This document shows positions 29,075 through 38,830 of a DNA stretch of 64,000 bases, in pieces (the first letter of the stretch is position 1; each line of letters opens with the position of its first letter). The notes below the pieces were generated by a model. It had not been told where the DNA came from. It ran no database searches and saw only the letters and a list, made by a program, of their open reading frames with translations. The stretch is from Crocinitomicaceae bacterium (lineage in GTDB: Bacteria; Bacteroidota; Bacteroidia; Flavobacteriales_D; Crocinitomicaceae): NCBI GenBank assembly GCA_030730025.1, contig JANQWC010000012.1, positions 80,235-144,234 on the forward strand, written 5' to 3'. The position numbers and the translations under genes are program-made.

Positions 29075-31699
29075 CTAGAGACTCTTTAGTTTTTCTTCGA
29101 GAATAGCAATTTTATTGAGCGCATCAGCTTCTTTATTGCGTTCGTTGGTTACAACCGCCTCAGGTGCGCCGGCCATGAATTTTTCGTTTTGCAATTTTGA
29201 CTGAACACTTTTGAGAAACCCTTTGGTGTAATGCAATTCTTCTTCTAGCTTTTTCTTTTCGGCCTCGAGGTCAATTTGCTCGCCAAATGGCACAAAAAAC
29301 TCGATGCCATCTACGATAAAGCTATTGGCTTGCGCGACTTTTTCTTGGACATAAGCCAACACAGATAAGTTGCCCATTTTGATAATAATGCTGTCTGCAT
29401 CTGTTGCGCGGCTAGGGTCTGCTTTGATGTAAAGCTCCATCTGGATTTTGGTCGCGATGTTGTTTTGCTTGCGGATATTGCGGAGTTGCGTAATGACTTT
29501 TTCGTTGAAAGCAAACTGCGCGAGTGGTGCAGTAGCAAGCTCTTGAACAGCTGGCCAGGCCGCAATGACGATGTCGTCGCCTGCTTGGCGCTCACGAAGG
29601 GCGTGGTAGAGCTCTTCGGAGACAAATGGCGTGAACGGATGCATGATTTTCAAGATGCGCTCAAAGAAATCGAGGGTGTGTTCGATGGTTTGGCGATCGA
29701 TGGGCTGCTGATAGCCCGGTTTGATCATTTCCAAATACCAAGAGCAGAAGTCGTCCCAAACGAGTTTGTAGGTCGACATCAGGGCGTCGGAGATGCGGAA
29801 TTTATCGAAGTTACTGTTGATTTCGCTCAAGACCTGCGCAAAACGGTTGTCGAACCATTCGATGGCAACTTTGCTAGAAAGTGGCTGCGCGATATCGCGG
29901 ACTTCCCACGACGAAACCAAGCGATAGGCGTTCCAGATTTTATTGGTGAAATTACGGCCTTGCTCGCACTGAGAACTGTCAAATGGGAGGTCATTGCCTG
30001 CTGGCGATGAAATGAGGACCCCAACACGCACGCCGTCGGCGCCGTATTGATTGATGAGTTCGATAGGATCTGGTGAATTGCCCAAAGACTTGGACATTTT
30101 GCGCCCTAGTTTGTCGCGGACAATACCGGTGTAATAAACATTTTTGAAGGGTTGTTGACCCATGTATTCGTAACCCGCAATGGCCATGCGCGCCACCCAA
30201 AAGAACATGATTTCGGGTGCCGTAACGAGGTCGTTGGTCGGGTAGTAGTAATTGATTTCGGGGTTGTTGGGCTGTGTGAGGCCATTGAAAACAGAAATGG
30301 GCCATAACCAGCTCGAAAACCAAGTATCGAGGACGTCTTCGTCTTGGCGCAATTCGGAAACGACTACTTGACGACCCGCTTTTTCAGAAGCAAGTACCAA
30401 TGCTTCCTCTTGGGTTTTGGCGACCACGAAGTCAGCTGGGCGGTCGCTGTAGTACCAAGCCGGGATGCGATGACCCCACCAAAGCTGACGAGAAATACAC
30501 CAATCTTTGACGTTTTCCATCCAGTGACGATAGGTGTTTTTGAATTTCTCAGGGTGGAATTGGATGTTGCCATTCATGACGTTTTCCAAGGCTGGTGCCG
30601 CGAGTTCTTTCATCGAGACAAACCATTGCAAAGAGAGTTTAGGCTCAATAACGGCGCTGGTGCGCTCAGAAAAACCAACTTTATTGATGATGTCTTCGGT
30701 TTTGACTAAAAAGCCTTTGTCTTGGAGTTCTTTTTCGATTTCTCGACGGACCTCAAAGCGGTCTTTGCCCTCGTAATGAGCGCCGTGCGCATTGAGCGTG
30801 CCGTTGTCGTTGAATAAGTCGATGCTCGGCAAATTGTGTTTTTGACCGAGTTCGTAGTCATTGGGGTCGTGGGCTGGCGTTACTTTTAGGCAACCTGTTC
30901 CAAAATCTTTGTCTACGTATTCGTCGGCAATAACCGGGATTTCGCGGTTGATGAGCGGAACCAAAACGGTTTTGCCAATGAGGTGTCGGTAGCGCTCGTC
31001 TTCGGGATGCACGCAAATGGCGGTATCTCCGAGGATGGTCTCGGGACGCGTGGTGGCGATAGTGAGCCATTGGTCTGTCTGACCAAGGACTTGATAGCGC
31101 ACGTAAAATAATTTCGAATTGACTTCTTTGTAATTAACCTCTTCGTCGGAAAGCGCAGTGAGGGCTTCTGGATCCCAGTTGACCATGCGCACGCCACGGT
31201 AAATTTTACCTTTTTGAAAGAGGTCGATGAAAACGGCAATAACCGACTCTGAGTATTCGGGGTCCATGGTGAAGTGCGTACGCTCCCAGTCGCAAGAAGC
31301 ACCGAGGCGCTTGAGTTGCTCGAGGATGATGCCGCCGTGCTTTTCTTTCCATTCAAAAGCATGGGCAAGGAATTGCTCGCGGGTGAGCTCAGATTTAGAA
31401 ATACCTTCGGCCTTGAGTTTCTGAACAACTTTGGCTTCTGTGGCAATGGAGGCGTGGTCGGTGCCGGGAACCCAGCAAGCGTTTTTACCGAGCATACGCG
31501 CTCTGCGCACCAATACATCTTGGATGGTGTTGTTGAGCATGTGGCCCATGTGCAACACACCAGTGACGTTTGGTGGTGGAATGACGATCGTGTAAGGCTC
31601 GCGGTGGTCTGGGGTAGAATGAAAATAACCCTTATCTAACCAGTGCTGGTACCATTTTTCTTGTGCAAGTTGCGGCTCGTATGTTTTTGCAATCTCCAT
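29075..31699 (-). CDS. valS: valyl-tRNA synthetase
   Basis: ValS charges tRNA-Val and edits threonine. The class I signature is [12 protein letters not shown] (HMGH at residues 50-53) and KMSKS lies in [14 protein letters not shown] near 534. The editing domain is between them, the anticodon-binding part follows, and the C-terminal coiled coil ([17 protein letters not shown]) is present. At 874 aa it is full length. A promoter box (31717-31724) precedes it. Confidence 0.97.
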   Translation of the reverse strand: MEIAKTYEPQLAQEKWYQHWLDKGYFHSTPDHREPYTIVIPPPNVTGVLHMGHMLNNTIQDVLVRRARMLGKNACWVPGTDHASIATEAKVVQKLKAEGISKSELTREQFLAHAFEWKEKHGGIILEQLKRLGASCDWERTHFTMDPEYSESVIAVFIDLFQKGKIYRGVRMVNWDPEALTALSDEEVNYKEVNSKLFYVRYQVLGQTDQWLTIATTRPETILGDTAICVHPEDERYRHLIGKTVLVPLINREIPVIADEYVDKDFGTGCLKVTPAHDPNDYELGQKHNLPSIDLFNDNGTLNAHGAHYEGKDRFEVRREIEKELQDKGFLVKTEDIINKVGFSERTSAVIEPKLSLQWFVSMKELAAPALENVMNGNIQFHPEKFKNTYRHWMENVKDWCISRQLWWGHRIPAWYYSDRPADFVVAKTQEEALVLASEKAGRQVVVSELRQDEDVLDTWFSSWLWPISVFNGLTQPNNPEINYYYPTNDLVTAPEIMFFWVARMAIAGYEYMGQQPFKNVYYTGIVRDKLGRKMSKSLGNSPDPIELINQYGADGVRVGVLISSPAGNDLPFDSSQCEQGRNFTNKIWNAYRLVSSWEVRDIAQPLSSKVAIEWFDNRFAQVLSEINSNFDKFRISDALMSTYKLVWDDFCSWYLEMIKPGYQQPIDRQTIEHTLDFFERILKIMHPFTPFVSEELYHALRERQAGDDIVIAAWPAVQELATAPLAQFAFNEKVITQLRNIRKQNNIATKIQMELYIKADPSRATDADSIIIKMGNLSVLAYVQEKVAQANSFIVDGIEFFVPFGEQIDLEAEKKKLEEELHYTKGFLKSVQSKLQNEKFMAGAPEAVVTNERNKEADALNKIAILEEKLKSL

Positions 31700-31716
31700 G
31701 ACTTCGTTTAAAGTGG

Positions 31717-31724
31717 CAAAGATA
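31717..31724 (-). promoter_or_regulatory. -7 box for valS
   Basis: TATCTTTG on the minus strand, an exact TAnnTTTG match ending 17 bases before the valS ATG. Confidence 0.5.
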
Positions 31725-31753
31725 GCAAATATCTGAGCGCGCGCAGCGACTAT

Positions 31754-32167
31754 CTAGTTGATCACCGGAGAATCTGAGGGCGTCAAGACCGTGCCTTTGA
31801 TGGTGAGTACAATTGGGTCTCCGACATTAGAAAAAACAGTGATTGTTTTGGTGAAAGCACCAACGCGCTTGGTGTCGTAATGCACTTTAATAACGCCTTT
31901 TTTGCCTTTTCTGATCGGTGTTTCGGGACGGTCAGCTGCTGTACAACCACAACTTGTTTGGACGTTTGTAATGACCGCTGCTTTCTTTGCGGTGTTCTTG
32001 AATTCAAAAACGAAGAGGTCTTCTGAACCGTAAGGAATATCTTGGCGCTCAATTTCGAGTACGTTGAAACGCAATGTAGGCTGGGCTGTTTTTTTGCCTT
32101 TTTCGGTAGTTTGGGCAAATAGCAACTGTGACAAGCATAAAAACAAAGAGAGTTGAAGTAATTTCAT
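31754..32167 (-). CDS. exported DUF1573 protein
   Basis: This 137-aa protein has a signal peptide (MKLLQLSLFLCLSQLLFAQ) and one DUF1573 domain, an Ig-like fold common in Bacteroidota. Signature segments are FEFKNTAKKAAVITNVQTSCGCT and the C-terminal ITVFSNVGDPIVLTIKG. Function is not known. The ATG at 32167 is preferred to the track's 32197 because it starts the signal peptide. It may follow the NUDIX gene in one transcript (about 90 bases between). Confidence 0.88.
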   Translation of the reverse strand: MKLLQLSLFLCLSQLLFAQTTEKGKKTAQPTLRFNVLEIERQDIPYGSEDLFVFEFKNTAKKAAVITNVQTSCGCTAADRPETPIRKGKKGVIKVHYDTKRVGAFTKTITVFSNVGDPIVLTIKGTVLTPSDSPVIN

Positions 32168-32257
32168 GAGATAGTGATTTAGGATGGATATGTTCATTAA
32201 TGTTCTAGGGGCAAGTTTAAATAATTCATTGCGGCCCGAAATAAAATTAACACATTT

Positions 32258-32851
32258 TTAGCAAGTTGCCGTCAATAATTCTCTCAAACCGGGGTATGTT
32301 TCGGCCAAACGACTGCGCCATTCTTGATCTGAAAGCCAAAAAACAGCTTCGATTCCTTCTTCTGCTTGCGCTTTAAGTTGAGCCTCTCCTAAGAAGCGAA
32401 AACGAAACCAATGATTTTGCTTCAAAAATGAACGTCCCTTCATTTCGTAAACGTGATACGTACAAGCTAAAGTATCGAGGCGTTCGAATTGACCATTCAA
32501 ACCTGTTTCTTCTTCAATTTCGCGAATAGCGGCCTGAACCGTCCCCTCCCCTTTTTCTATTTTTCCCTTGGGCAAATCGAGGTGCGCAAAACGGTGCATC
32601 CACAAAAAAGCATCTGCTTGGGCTTGCTGCACCAAACCACCTGCTGTTTGCACAAACTTAAAATGCTTGAAAAAATCGTGCATGGCCTGCTCGGGGTCTG
32701 GAGCTAGGACTTGAAAATTCGTCTTTTGGAGCCCATTGACCAATTCATCGATAGCCTTTGGGCGTTTATGAGGCCAATTTGGCAGCCCTTGATCGGCAGC
32801 ACTAAAAATGATGTAAGTCGTTTCGATGAAAACTTTGTATTTTTGCAGCAT
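32258..32851 (-). CDS. NUDIX hydrolase
   Basis: This protein (197 aa) hydrolyses nucleoside diphosphate-linked or related substrates. The Nudix box runs from GKIEKGEGTVQAAIREIEEETG at residues 97-118, matching GX5EX7REUXEEXGU. The N-terminal part (YKVFIETTYIIFSAAD) is typical of flavobacterial homologues. The ATG at 32851 shares two bases with the divergent pyrE ATG (CATG, 32849-32852). The track start at 32929 would place the N-terminus inside pyrE. The substrate is unknown, but the link to pyrE is conserved in flavobacteria (from memory). Confidence 0.88.
   Translation of the reverse strand: MLQKYKVFIETTYIIFSAADQGLPNWPHKRPKAIDELVNGLQKTNFQVLAPDPEQAMHDFFKHFKFVQTAGGLVQQAQADAFLWMHRFAHLDLPKGKIEKGEGTVQAAIREIEEETGLNGQFERLDTLACTYHVYEMKGRSFLKQNHWFRFRFLGEAQLKAQAEEGIEAVFWLSDQEWRSRLAETYPGLRELLTATC
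32838..32845 (+). promoter_or_regulatory. -7 box for pyrE inside the NUDIX gene
   Basis: TATTTTTG fits TAnnTTTG and ends four bases before the pyrE ATG. It lies within the first codons of the opposite-strand NUDIX gene. A leaderless pyrE mRNA is predicted. Confidence 0.5.
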
Positions 32852-33500
32852 GAATGTGAACAAAGATTTGAGCCTAAAGGTAGCAGAATTGCTCCTCAAA
32901 ACAAAAGCAGTACGTCTACAACCCGACAAACCCTTTACTTGGGCTTCCGGCTGGAAGTCTCCAATTTACTGTGACAACCGCATCACACTTAGTTTTCCGG
33001 AGGTGCGCACACACATTCGCCAAGGTTACGCCCAAACAATTCTCGATCAATTCGGCAAACCCGATGTCATTGCAGGTGTAGCCACCGGTGGCATCGCACA
33101 AGGTGCGCTTATTGCTCAAGAACTTGGCTTGCCTTTTATTTATGTGCGCAGCGCCGCAAAAGGCCACGGAATGGAAAACCTCATTGAAGGTGCTTATCAA
33201 GAAGGGCAGCGCGTGGTGGTCATTGAAGACCTCATTTCAACGGGCGGCAGCAGCTTGAAAGCCGTTGAGGCACTTCGTGCTGGCGGACTCGATGTCAAGG
33301 GCCTTGTTGCCACTTTCACGTACGGATTTACGCTAGCCGAACAACAATTCAACGCAGCCAATTGTCCATACGTTTGCCTCACAGACTACAGCACGCTCAT
33401 TGATGTAGCCACCAAAACAAACTACGTGAGCGCAGCCGACGAAGCCACCCTACACGCTTGGCGCAACAACCCAAGCACCTGGATGCAAGACGCCCAATAA
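32850..33500 (+). CDS. pyrE: orotate phosphoribosyltransferase
   Basis: PyrE joins orotate to PRPP to give OMP in pyrimidine synthesis. The PRPP loop VVVIEDLISTGGSSLK lies near residues 119-134, the flexible loop AAKGHGMENLIEG near 102, and FTWASGWKSPIYCDNR near 30 is the orotate site. It is 216 aa from ATG 32850; the track start at 32826 would add eight residues before the promoter box. Its stop is 8 bases before the SRPBCC gene. It is unlinked to pyrR-pyrB. Confidence 0.96.
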   Translation: MNVNKDLSLKVAELLLKTKAVRLQPDKPFTWASGWKSPIYCDNRITLSFPEVRTHIRQGYAQTILDQFGKPDVIAGVATGGIAQGALIAQELGLPFIYVRSAAKGHGMENLIEGAYQEGQRVVVIEDLISTGGSSLKAVEALRAGGLDVKGLVATFTYGFTLAEQQFNAANCPYVCLTDYSTLIDVATKTNYVSAADEATLHAWRNNPSTWMQDAQ

Positions 33501-33508
33501 CAATAAAA

Positions 33509-33916
33509 ATGCTGACACTCAAAAGCCAAGAATTCAACTTAGCAGCGCAAGCTGAGCAGGTTGTGAATTTCTTGTCGGAGACCAAAAACTACGCACTTCT
33601 GCTTCCCGAAAACCAAACTTCAGGTTTTCAGTGCTCCCCTAGCCAATTTAGTTTCAAAGCTGCAGGTCAAATCGAGTTAACGCTTGAAAAACAGTTGGTA
33701 GAAAACAACTTTCTTCATTTCAAAGGGGCAAAAAGCAACCCATTCGCTTTCGATCTGTATGTCCGGATTCAAGCCGAACAAAACATCACCAAAGGTTATA
33801 TTGAAATCAAGGCCGATCTAAATATGATGCTCAAAATGCTCGTCGAAAAGCCCTTGCAGAAACTCCTGACAGAAATGGCGAGCAACCTCGCTACTCAGTT
33901 AAGCGCTGGGAAATAA
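33509..33916 (+). CDS. SRPBCC-like small protein
   Basis: This 135-aa protein resembles the START/SRPBCC proteins that sit between pyrE and birA in flavobacteria. A beta-rich core (AGQIELTLEKQLVENNFLHFK and YIEIKADLNMMLKMLVEKPL) ends in a long helix (LLTEMASNLATQL). The cavity fold suggests binding of a hydrophobic ligand, but no ligand is known. I start at ATG 33509 because the track's earlier start lies inside pyrE. It overlaps the convergent birA gene by 18 bases. Confidence 0.78.
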   Translation: MLTLKSQEFNLAAQAEQVVNFLSETKNYALLLPENQTSGFQCSPSQFSFKAAGQIELTLEKQLVENNFLHFKGAKSNPFAFDLYVRIQAEQNITKGYIEIKADLNMMLKMLVEKPLQKLLTEMASNLATQLSAGK

Positions 33917-34639
33917 AAACCGGATTTCTTGATTGCCAAAACTAACTGGCTTCCCGTCGACTTCTACTTGTAGTTCACCTTGCACATTTACCCCCAAAAT
34001 TTTTCCCTCAAAGATGAGTCCGTCTTTTTTTTCGAATCGAAGTAGTTGGTTTCGAAAGCCCATGCATTCTTCAAATAAGGCCTTGAGTTTTAAAAAATCG
34101 CCGTTGAGTATTTGTTGTTGCGCATTGAGTAAATCGAGGTACTCAGTCAGAACAGTTTGCGGTTTAAATTGACGACCCGTTTGGGCTAATATACTCGTCG
34201 CTTGCTGAAGTTCAGGTGCATCATTGACGTTGATCCCACAACCGAGAATGCTCCATTCGAGCTGACTTCCTTTCAATTGCTGCTCGATGAGGATGCCCCC
34301 TATTTTAGAACCCTGCACATAGATATCATTTGGCCATTTGATTTGTGTGCTCAAACCAAAACGCAACAAGCATTGCTGCCAAATAATGGCACTGTACCAA
34401 GCCAAGCGGATTTGCTCTTCTAAGGGGTATTTGGGTTGAAATGCGATGCTAAACATGAGGTTTGCAGCACTGACAGACTGCCATGAATTGCCGCGTTGCC
34501 CCCTGCCCATTGTTTGATAATCTGCCATAATTACCGAACCATCTTGACAACATCCTTGTTGAATAAGATTGGCAGCATAATTGTTGGTAGAATCGACCGA
34601 TGCTAACTGAATGAAAACAGAACCGAATTTGGTCATCAT
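33899..34639 (-). CDS. birA: biotin--[acetyl-CoA-carboxylase] ligase
   Basis: BirA attaches biotin to the carboxyl-carrier protein of acetyl-CoA carboxylase. The biotin/ATP site shows DYQTMGRGQRGNSW near residue 44-57 and IKWPNDIYVQGSKIGGILIE near 102-121. There is no DNA-binding domain, so it is the monofunctional type. The C-terminal SH3-like part (FEGKILGVNVQGELQVE) is present. The track begins at a TTG (34648); I use the ATG at 34639, giving 246 aa. Its promoter and the rsfS promoter overlap on opposite strands. Confidence 0.94.
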   Translation of the reverse strand: MMTKFGSVFIQLASVDSTNNYAANLIQQGCCQDGSVIMADYQTMGRGQRGNSWQSVSAANLMFSIAFQPKYPLEEQIRLAWYSAIIWQQCLLRFGLSTQIKWPNDIYVQGSKIGGILIEQQLKGSQLEWSILGCGINVNDAPELQQATSILAQTGRQFKPQTVLTEYLDLLNAQQQILNGDFLKLKALFEECMGFRNQLLRFEKKDGLIFEGKILGVNVQGELQVEVDGKPVSFGNQEIRFLFPSA

Positions 34640-34655
34640 GAAAATCAAGTGGATT

Positions 34656-34663
34656 CAAATTTA
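34656..34663 (-). promoter_or_regulatory. promoter for birA
   Basis: TAAATTTG on the minus strand (TAnnTTTG) follows a TTG (plus 34686-34688) by 22 bases, giving the complete two-part flavobacterial promoter, 16 bases before the ATG. Confidence 0.62.
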
Positions 34664-34668
34664 TCAGT

Positions 34669-34676
34669 TAGTTTTG
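34669..34676 (+). promoter_or_regulatory. -7 box for rsfS-ftsH
   Basis: TAGTTTTG matches TAnnTTTG, 16 bases before the rsfS ATG. It lies between the -33 and -7 elements of the divergent birA promoter, so polymerases on the two strands probably compete. Confidence 0.5.
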
Positions 34677-34692
34677 TAATAGAAACAAATCA

Positions 34693-35067
34693 ATGGCAAA
34701 AAAGAAAAAATTAGAGCCCTCTGCGTTGCTCGTCGACGTAATTATCGAAGGGATGCAAAATAACAAAGCGCAAGACATCACCATTCTCGACCTCCGCGAA
34801 CTCGACAGCGCCGTATGCGACTTCTTCGTCATTTGCAGTGGTGAATCCAGCACGCAAGTAGATGGTATCGCAAGTAACGTACAGCGCAATACCCGTAAAG
34901 AACTCAAAGAAAAACCTTGGCATACAGAAGGAAAGTCCAATTCAGAATGGGTTTTGCTCGACTACATCGATGTAGTATGTCACATTTTTTACAAAGACGC
35001 ACGCTCTTTTTATGACATCGAAGACCTCTGGGCCGATGCCAAGCGTACCGATCTCCCCAACTTATAA
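34693..35067 (+). CDS. rsfS: ribosome silencing factor RsfS
   Basis: RsfS (Iojap/DUF143) binds L14 on the large subunit and blocks subunit joining when nutrients are low. The family core DFFVICSGESSTQVDGIASNV is near residues 37-57 and VLLDYIDVVCHIFYKDARSFYDIEDLW near 79-105. At 124 aa it is full length. It begins a run with ftsH (11 bases), cdsA (overlap) and psd (overlap), most likely one operon. Confidence 0.95.
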   Translation: MAKKKKLEPSALLVDVIIEGMQNNKAQDITILDLRELDSAVCDFFVICSGESSTQVDGIASNVQRNTRKELKEKPWHTEGKSNSEWVLLDYIDVVCHIFYKDARSFYDIEDLWADAKRTDLPNL

Positions 35068-35078
35068 TCTCCGTCAAC

Positions 35079-37082
35079 ATGTCTGAAGAAAAAAGAAAAA
35101 ATCCATTTTCCGTATACTGGATTTACATTGCGTTTGTTCTTGTATTGGTCAGCACGCACCTCTACATCAACAGTGAAACGACCACCACAATTAAATACAA
35201 AGAAACGCTACTCGATCTTGTAGAAGCAAAAGGTGTAAAGCAAGTCAAGATTGTCAATCAAAGCACGGCTAGGTTCCAGTTGCGCAAAAGCGCCACTACT
35301 TATATCAATAGCCGCAAAGACCTCGACTTCCCGAAACTACGCAAGTTGTTGGCCAACAAAAATGCACAGCCATCCAAAATTGTTTTTGAGTTAGAAAACA
35401 TTGGAAACCATGCCAATTTTGAAAAAGCATTGGACGAGCGCGGTTACCACGACTACGAAAACGTCATTGAAACCAACTGGATTGCTCAAATCTTGGGTTA
35501 TTTATTGCCTTTTGGTATCATTGTCTTGATCTGGATGTTCGTCATGCGACGCATGTCTGGCGGCGGAGGCGGCGGAGGTGGCGGAGGCCAAATCTTCAAT
35601 ATTGGGAAGTCGCGCGCTCAAGTCTATGAAAAAGGCAAAAGCACCAACATTACCTTTAAAGACGTTGCGGGCCTAGAAGGCGCCAAAGAAGAAATCGTAG
35701 AAATCGTAGAATTTCTTAAAAACCCTAAAAAATACACCGAACTCGGAGCCAAAATTCCAAAGGGCGCCTTGCTTGTAGGCCCTCCAGGAACAGGTAAAAC
35801 CTTATTAGCCAAAGCTGTTGCTGGCGAGGCTAAAGTGCCGTTTTTCTCGCTTTCGGGCTCAGATTTTGTCGAAATGTTTGTTGGGGTTGGGGCCTCACGC
35901 GTTCGCGATTTGTTCCGTCAGGCCAAAGAAAAAGCACCTGCCATCATCTTCATCGATGAGATCGATGCCATTGGGCGCGCACGTGGCAAAAACAACGGTT
36001 TCAACACCAACGACGAACGCGAAAACACCCTCAATCAACTCCTCACCGAAATGGATGGCTTTGGCACCAATTCGGGCGTGATCATCTTGGCCGCTACCAA
36101 CCGTGCCGATGTACTCGATAGCGCACTCATGCGTGCGGGTCGTTTTGACCGTCAAATTTATGTCGACATGCCCGATCTCAACGAACGCAGGGCTATTTTT
36201 GGTGTTCACTTGAAGCCACTCAAGCTGTCTACAGAAATCGATGTGGAGTTCTTGGCCAAGCAAACACCAGGTTTCTCAGGTGCAGATATTGCTAATTTAT
36301 GTAACGAAGCTGCGCTCATCGCCGCTCGTCACAACAAAACACAAGTTGAAAAACAAGACTTCTTAGATGCAGTAGACCGCATCATCGGTGGTCTCGAAAA
36401 GAAAAATAAAATCATTACACCAGAAGAAAAGAAAACGATTGCCTACCACGAAGCGGGGCACGCAGCGGTTTCTTGGCTCTTACAATACGCGAATCCTTTG
36501 GTGAAAGTGACTATTGTGCCACGCGGCCAGTCTTTAGGTGCAGCATGGTACTTGCCGGAAGAACGTAGCATCACTACCACCGAACAACTCCTCGACGACA
36601 TGTGTGCGACCCTCGGCGGCCGTGCAGCGGAGCAACTCACGTTCAAACGCATTTCTACAGGTGCACTATCTGATTTAGAACGCGTCACCAAGCAAGCTTA
36701 CGCCATGACCTCCATTTATGGCCTCAACGAGCGCGTGGGTAATATCTCCTTCTACGACTCACAGGGCAGAGATGCCTTTACCAAGCCTTATTCTGAGGAT
36801 ACCGCTAAAGTCATCGACGAAGAAGTCAGCAAACTCATCGAAGGTCAGTACCAACGCGCACTTCAATTACTTGGTGAAAACCAAGATAAATTAGGGCAAC
36901 TCGCCGATCGCTTGCTCACTTCTGAAGTCATCTTTAAAGAAGACCTCGAAGCAATTTTCGGTAAACGCCCTTGGGACCCTATCGAAGAAATTTCAATAGA
37001 AATCGAGGCAGCTACTATCGAGAGCAACCCAGACAACATGTTGGAGACTGGCGAAGAAACAGAACCAACGGCTAACGCATGA
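35079..37082 (+). CDS. ftsH: ATP-dependent zinc metalloprotease FtsH
   Basis: FtsH is a membrane hexamer that degrades misfolded or regulated membrane and cytosolic proteins. Two membrane segments (residues 12-29 and about 135-155) flank a periplasmic domain, followed by an unusual run of ten glycines (about 160-171). Walker A is GPPGTGKT near 232, Walker [12 protein letters not shown] near 290, and the SRH region [20 protein letters not shown] near 345. HEAGH near residue 457 binds zinc. Length 667 aa is normal. Confidence 0.97.
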   Translation: MSEEKRKNPFSVYWIYIAFVLVLVSTHLYINSETTTTIKYKETLLDLVEAKGVKQVKIVNQSTARFQLRKSATTYINSRKDLDFPKLRKLLANKNAQPSKIVFELENIGNHANFEKALDERGYHDYENVIETNWIAQILGYLLPFGIIVLIWMFVMRRMSGGGGGGGGGGQIFNIGKSRAQVYEKGKSTNITFKDVAGLEGAKEEIVEIVEFLKNPKKYTELGAKIPKGALLVGPPGTGKTLLAKAVAGEAKVPFFSLSGSDFVEMFVGVGASRVRDLFRQAKEKAPAIIFIDEIDAIGRARGKNNGFNTNDERENTLNQLLTEMDGFGTNSGVIILAATNRADVLDSALMRAGRFDRQIYVDMPDLNERRAIFGVHLKPLKLSTEIDVEFLAKQTPGFSGADIANLCNEAALIAARHNKTQVEKQDFLDAVDRIIGGLEKKNKIITPEEKKTIAYHEAGHAAVSWLLQYANPLVKVTIVPRGQSLGAAWYLPEERSITTTEQLLDDMCATLGGRAAEQLTFKRISTGALSDLERVTKQAYAMTSIYGLNERVGNISFYDSQGRDAFTKPYSEDTAKVIDEEVSKLIEGQYQRALQLLGENQDKLGQLADRLLTSEVIFKEDLEAIFGKRPWDPIEEISIEIEAATIESNPDNMLETGEETEPTANA

Positions 37083-37900
37083 TTGGAAATCTAGGGCAAC
37101 GCATGATCACTGGTGCTGTTTTTGGCACCCTTGTGATCGGTTCTATGCTCTGGAATCCTTACGCTTTTGCACTCGTCTTTTCTTTTTTCATGATTGTGGG
37201 CTTGTGGGAGTTTTATAACTTCTTCAAGCAGCACCAAGTGGTAGAAGTATCGAATGAAATTGGCATTTTTATCGGCATTTTCATCTACATCCTTTTGGTT
37301 GGGATCAGTTTTGAGTGGTTCTCCGTAATCTCTCTAAGTCTGATTTTTCCGCTCTTCTTTACGCTCATCCTCAACGAACTTTGGGCCAAGCACCAGCACC
37401 CATTGCTCAATATTTCGGTATTGGTTTTCGGTATCATTTATGTCGTTGGGCCCTTTTATTTGAGCATCGATTTACATGTCCGCGACACCTCACCTCTACC
37501 CAAAGTACTCGGCATGTTTTTACTCATCTGGACCAACGATTCTTTCGCTTATTTTAGTGGTAGAGCTTTTGGAAAACACAAGCTTTTTGAGCGAATTTCT
37601 CCTAAAAAAACCTGGGAGGGAACCTTTGGTGGCATCTTGTTTACCTTGCTACTCGGTTTCATTATCGGGTCTTACATCAACAAAGGGGAAGTGTTATTCT
37701 GGATGATTTCAGCGCTCATTATTGCACCTGGCGCCATCTTCGGCGATTTGCTCGAATCGCTATTCAAAAGAAGTTTGGCAGTCAAGGACAGCGGCAAAAT
37801 CTTGCCCGGTCATGGTGGCGTTCTAGACCGTTTTGATGCCGCTCTTTTTACCATTCCATTTTTCTATTGTTGGTCAATAATCTATCTTTACTGGAAATGA
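37079..37900 (+). CDS. cdsA: phosphatidate cytidylyltransferase
   Basis: CdsA makes CDP-diacylglycerol, the precursor of the membrane phospholipids. It is a 273-aa integral membrane protein with about eight hydrophobic segments. The C-terminal signature is SPKKTWEGTFGG followed by GDLLESLFKRSLAVKDSGKILPGHGGVLDRFD, matching the CDP-DAG synthase pattern. The ATG overlaps the ftsH stop by 4 bases (ATGA), and its own stop overlaps psd in the same way. Confidence 0.95.
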   Translation: MIGNLGQRMITGAVFGTLVIGSMLWNPYAFALVFSFFMIVGLWEFYNFFKQHQVVEVSNEIGIFIGIFIYILLVGISFEWFSVISLSLIFPLFFTLILNELWAKHQHPLLNISVLVFGIIYVVGPFYLSIDLHVRDTSPLPKVLGMFLLIWTNDSFAYFSGRAFGKHKLFERISPKKTWEGTFGGILFTLLLGFIIGSYINKGEVLFWMISALIIAPGAIFGDLLESLFKRSLAVKDSGKILPGHGGVLDRFDAALFTIPFFYCWSIIYLYWK

Positions 37901-38562
37901 TGACTTTTCACCGCGAAGGACGCTCCATTATGCTTGGGAGCATTGTTATATTTCTGGGCTTAAGCGCCCTCAATTATTATCTGTTAGCCTGCTCTATTTT
38001 CGGCCTATTTCTATTTCTGGAAATCGGATTTGTGGTTCTGCTTTACCTCATCATACAATTTTTTCGCATTCCAAAAAGGACTTGCACGGGTGGCCCTGCC
38101 GATATCATGTGCCCTGCGGATGGTAAAGTAGTGGTCATTGAAGAGGTCGAGGAAACGGAATACTTCAAAGACAAGCGCATTCAAGTTTCGATTTTTATGT
38201 CGCCAATGAATGTGCACGCCAATTATTATCCGATAGCCGGTGAGGTGAGTTATACCAAATATCACCCGGGCTTGTTTTTGGTTGCCTGGCACCCAAAGAG
38301 CAGCACCGACAACGAGCGCAGTACATGCGTGGTGAAGCACAGCAGCGGTACAGAAATCTTATTTCGTCAAATTGCAGGTGCCTTGGCGCGCCGAATTTGT
38401 TACTACGCCCAAATTGGCGACAAAGCCCAACAAGGCGAAGAATTTGGATTTATTAAATTTGGGTCTCGCGTCGATTTATTTTTGCCTTTAGGCACGAAAA
38501 TTGATGTGGAGCTCGGACAAAAAGTGCAAGCCAAACTTACCAAGCTTGGTACTTTAAATTAA
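37897..38562 (+). CDS. psd: phosphatidylserine decarboxylase proenzyme (short form)
   Basis: Psd converts phosphatidylserine to phosphatidylethanolamine using a pyruvoyl group made by self-cleavage. Two hydrophobic segments are near residues 12-50. The catalytic region shows MCPADGKVVVIEE, MSPMNVHANYYPIAGEV with the conserved His, and the cleavage site FIKFGSRVDLF (Gly-Ser near residue 189-190), the GS form of the short PSD-A group. The protein is 221 aa from ATG 37897; it overlaps cdsA by 4 bases. The track start at 37867 lies inside cdsA. Confidence 0.95.
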   Translation: MMTFHREGRSIMLGSIVIFLGLSALNYYLLACSIFGLFLFLEIGFVVLLYLIIQFFRIPKRTCTGGPADIMCPADGKVVVIEEVEETEYFKDKRIQVSIFMSPMNVHANYYPIAGEVSYTKYHPGLFLVAWHPKSSTDNERSTCVVKHSSGTEILFRQIAGALARRICYYAQIGDKAQQGEEFGFIKFGSRVDLFLPLGTKIDVELGQKVQAKLTKLGTLN

Positions 38563-38588
38563 TTTGTAACTTTATAAAAAAAAACGCC

Positions 38589-38807
38589 ATGAAAAAAGTA
38601 TTTGTAGCAATTGCCCTTACCACATTCGTAGGTTCTATGGCAAGCACAGCTTATGCAGCTGTAAACGGAACGCAAATCGTTAAGAAAGACGACGACAAGC
38701 GCAAAAAGAAAAAGAAAAGCGGTAGCTGCTGCTCTTCTAGCTCTACACAAAAATCTTGCTCTTCTAGCAACTCGACTCAAAAGTCTTGTTCTGGAGAAAA
38801 GCATTAA
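38589..38807 (+). CDS. small secreted Lys/Ser/Cys-rich peptide
   Basis: I do not recognise this 72-aa product. A signal peptide (MKKVFVAIALTTFVGSMASTAYA) is clear. The mature part starts AVNGTQIV, then has a charged stretch with a run of lysines (DDDKRKKKKK). It ends with a repeat: CSSSSTQKSC followed by CSSSNSTQKSC. There are five Cys in a tail of about 30 residues, which could bind metal or form disulfides (inference). It follows psd by 26 bases in the same direction and is closed by a strong terminator. Confidence 0.75.
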   Translation: MKKVFVAIALTTFVGSMASTAYAAVNGTQIVKKDDDKRKKKKKSGSCCSSSSTQKSCSSSNSTQKSCSGEKH

Positions 38808-38830
38808 TTCTAGTTACTCATCGTAACGCA

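Noticed and set aside
29465-30010. 181-aa plus-strand ORF opposite valS
   Set aside because: It lies fully inside valS, has no signal or family motif, and its codons mirror the synthetase frame.
30913-31560. 215-aa minus-strand ORF in another frame of valS
   Set aside because: It is on the same strand inside valS, and its Ser/Pro/Thr-rich composition is typical of an out-of-frame reading.
35572-35590. G-rich run coding for polyglycine in ftsH
   Set aside because: It is a GGC/GGA codon repeat coding for a Gly linker after the second membrane segment, not a separate regulatory element.
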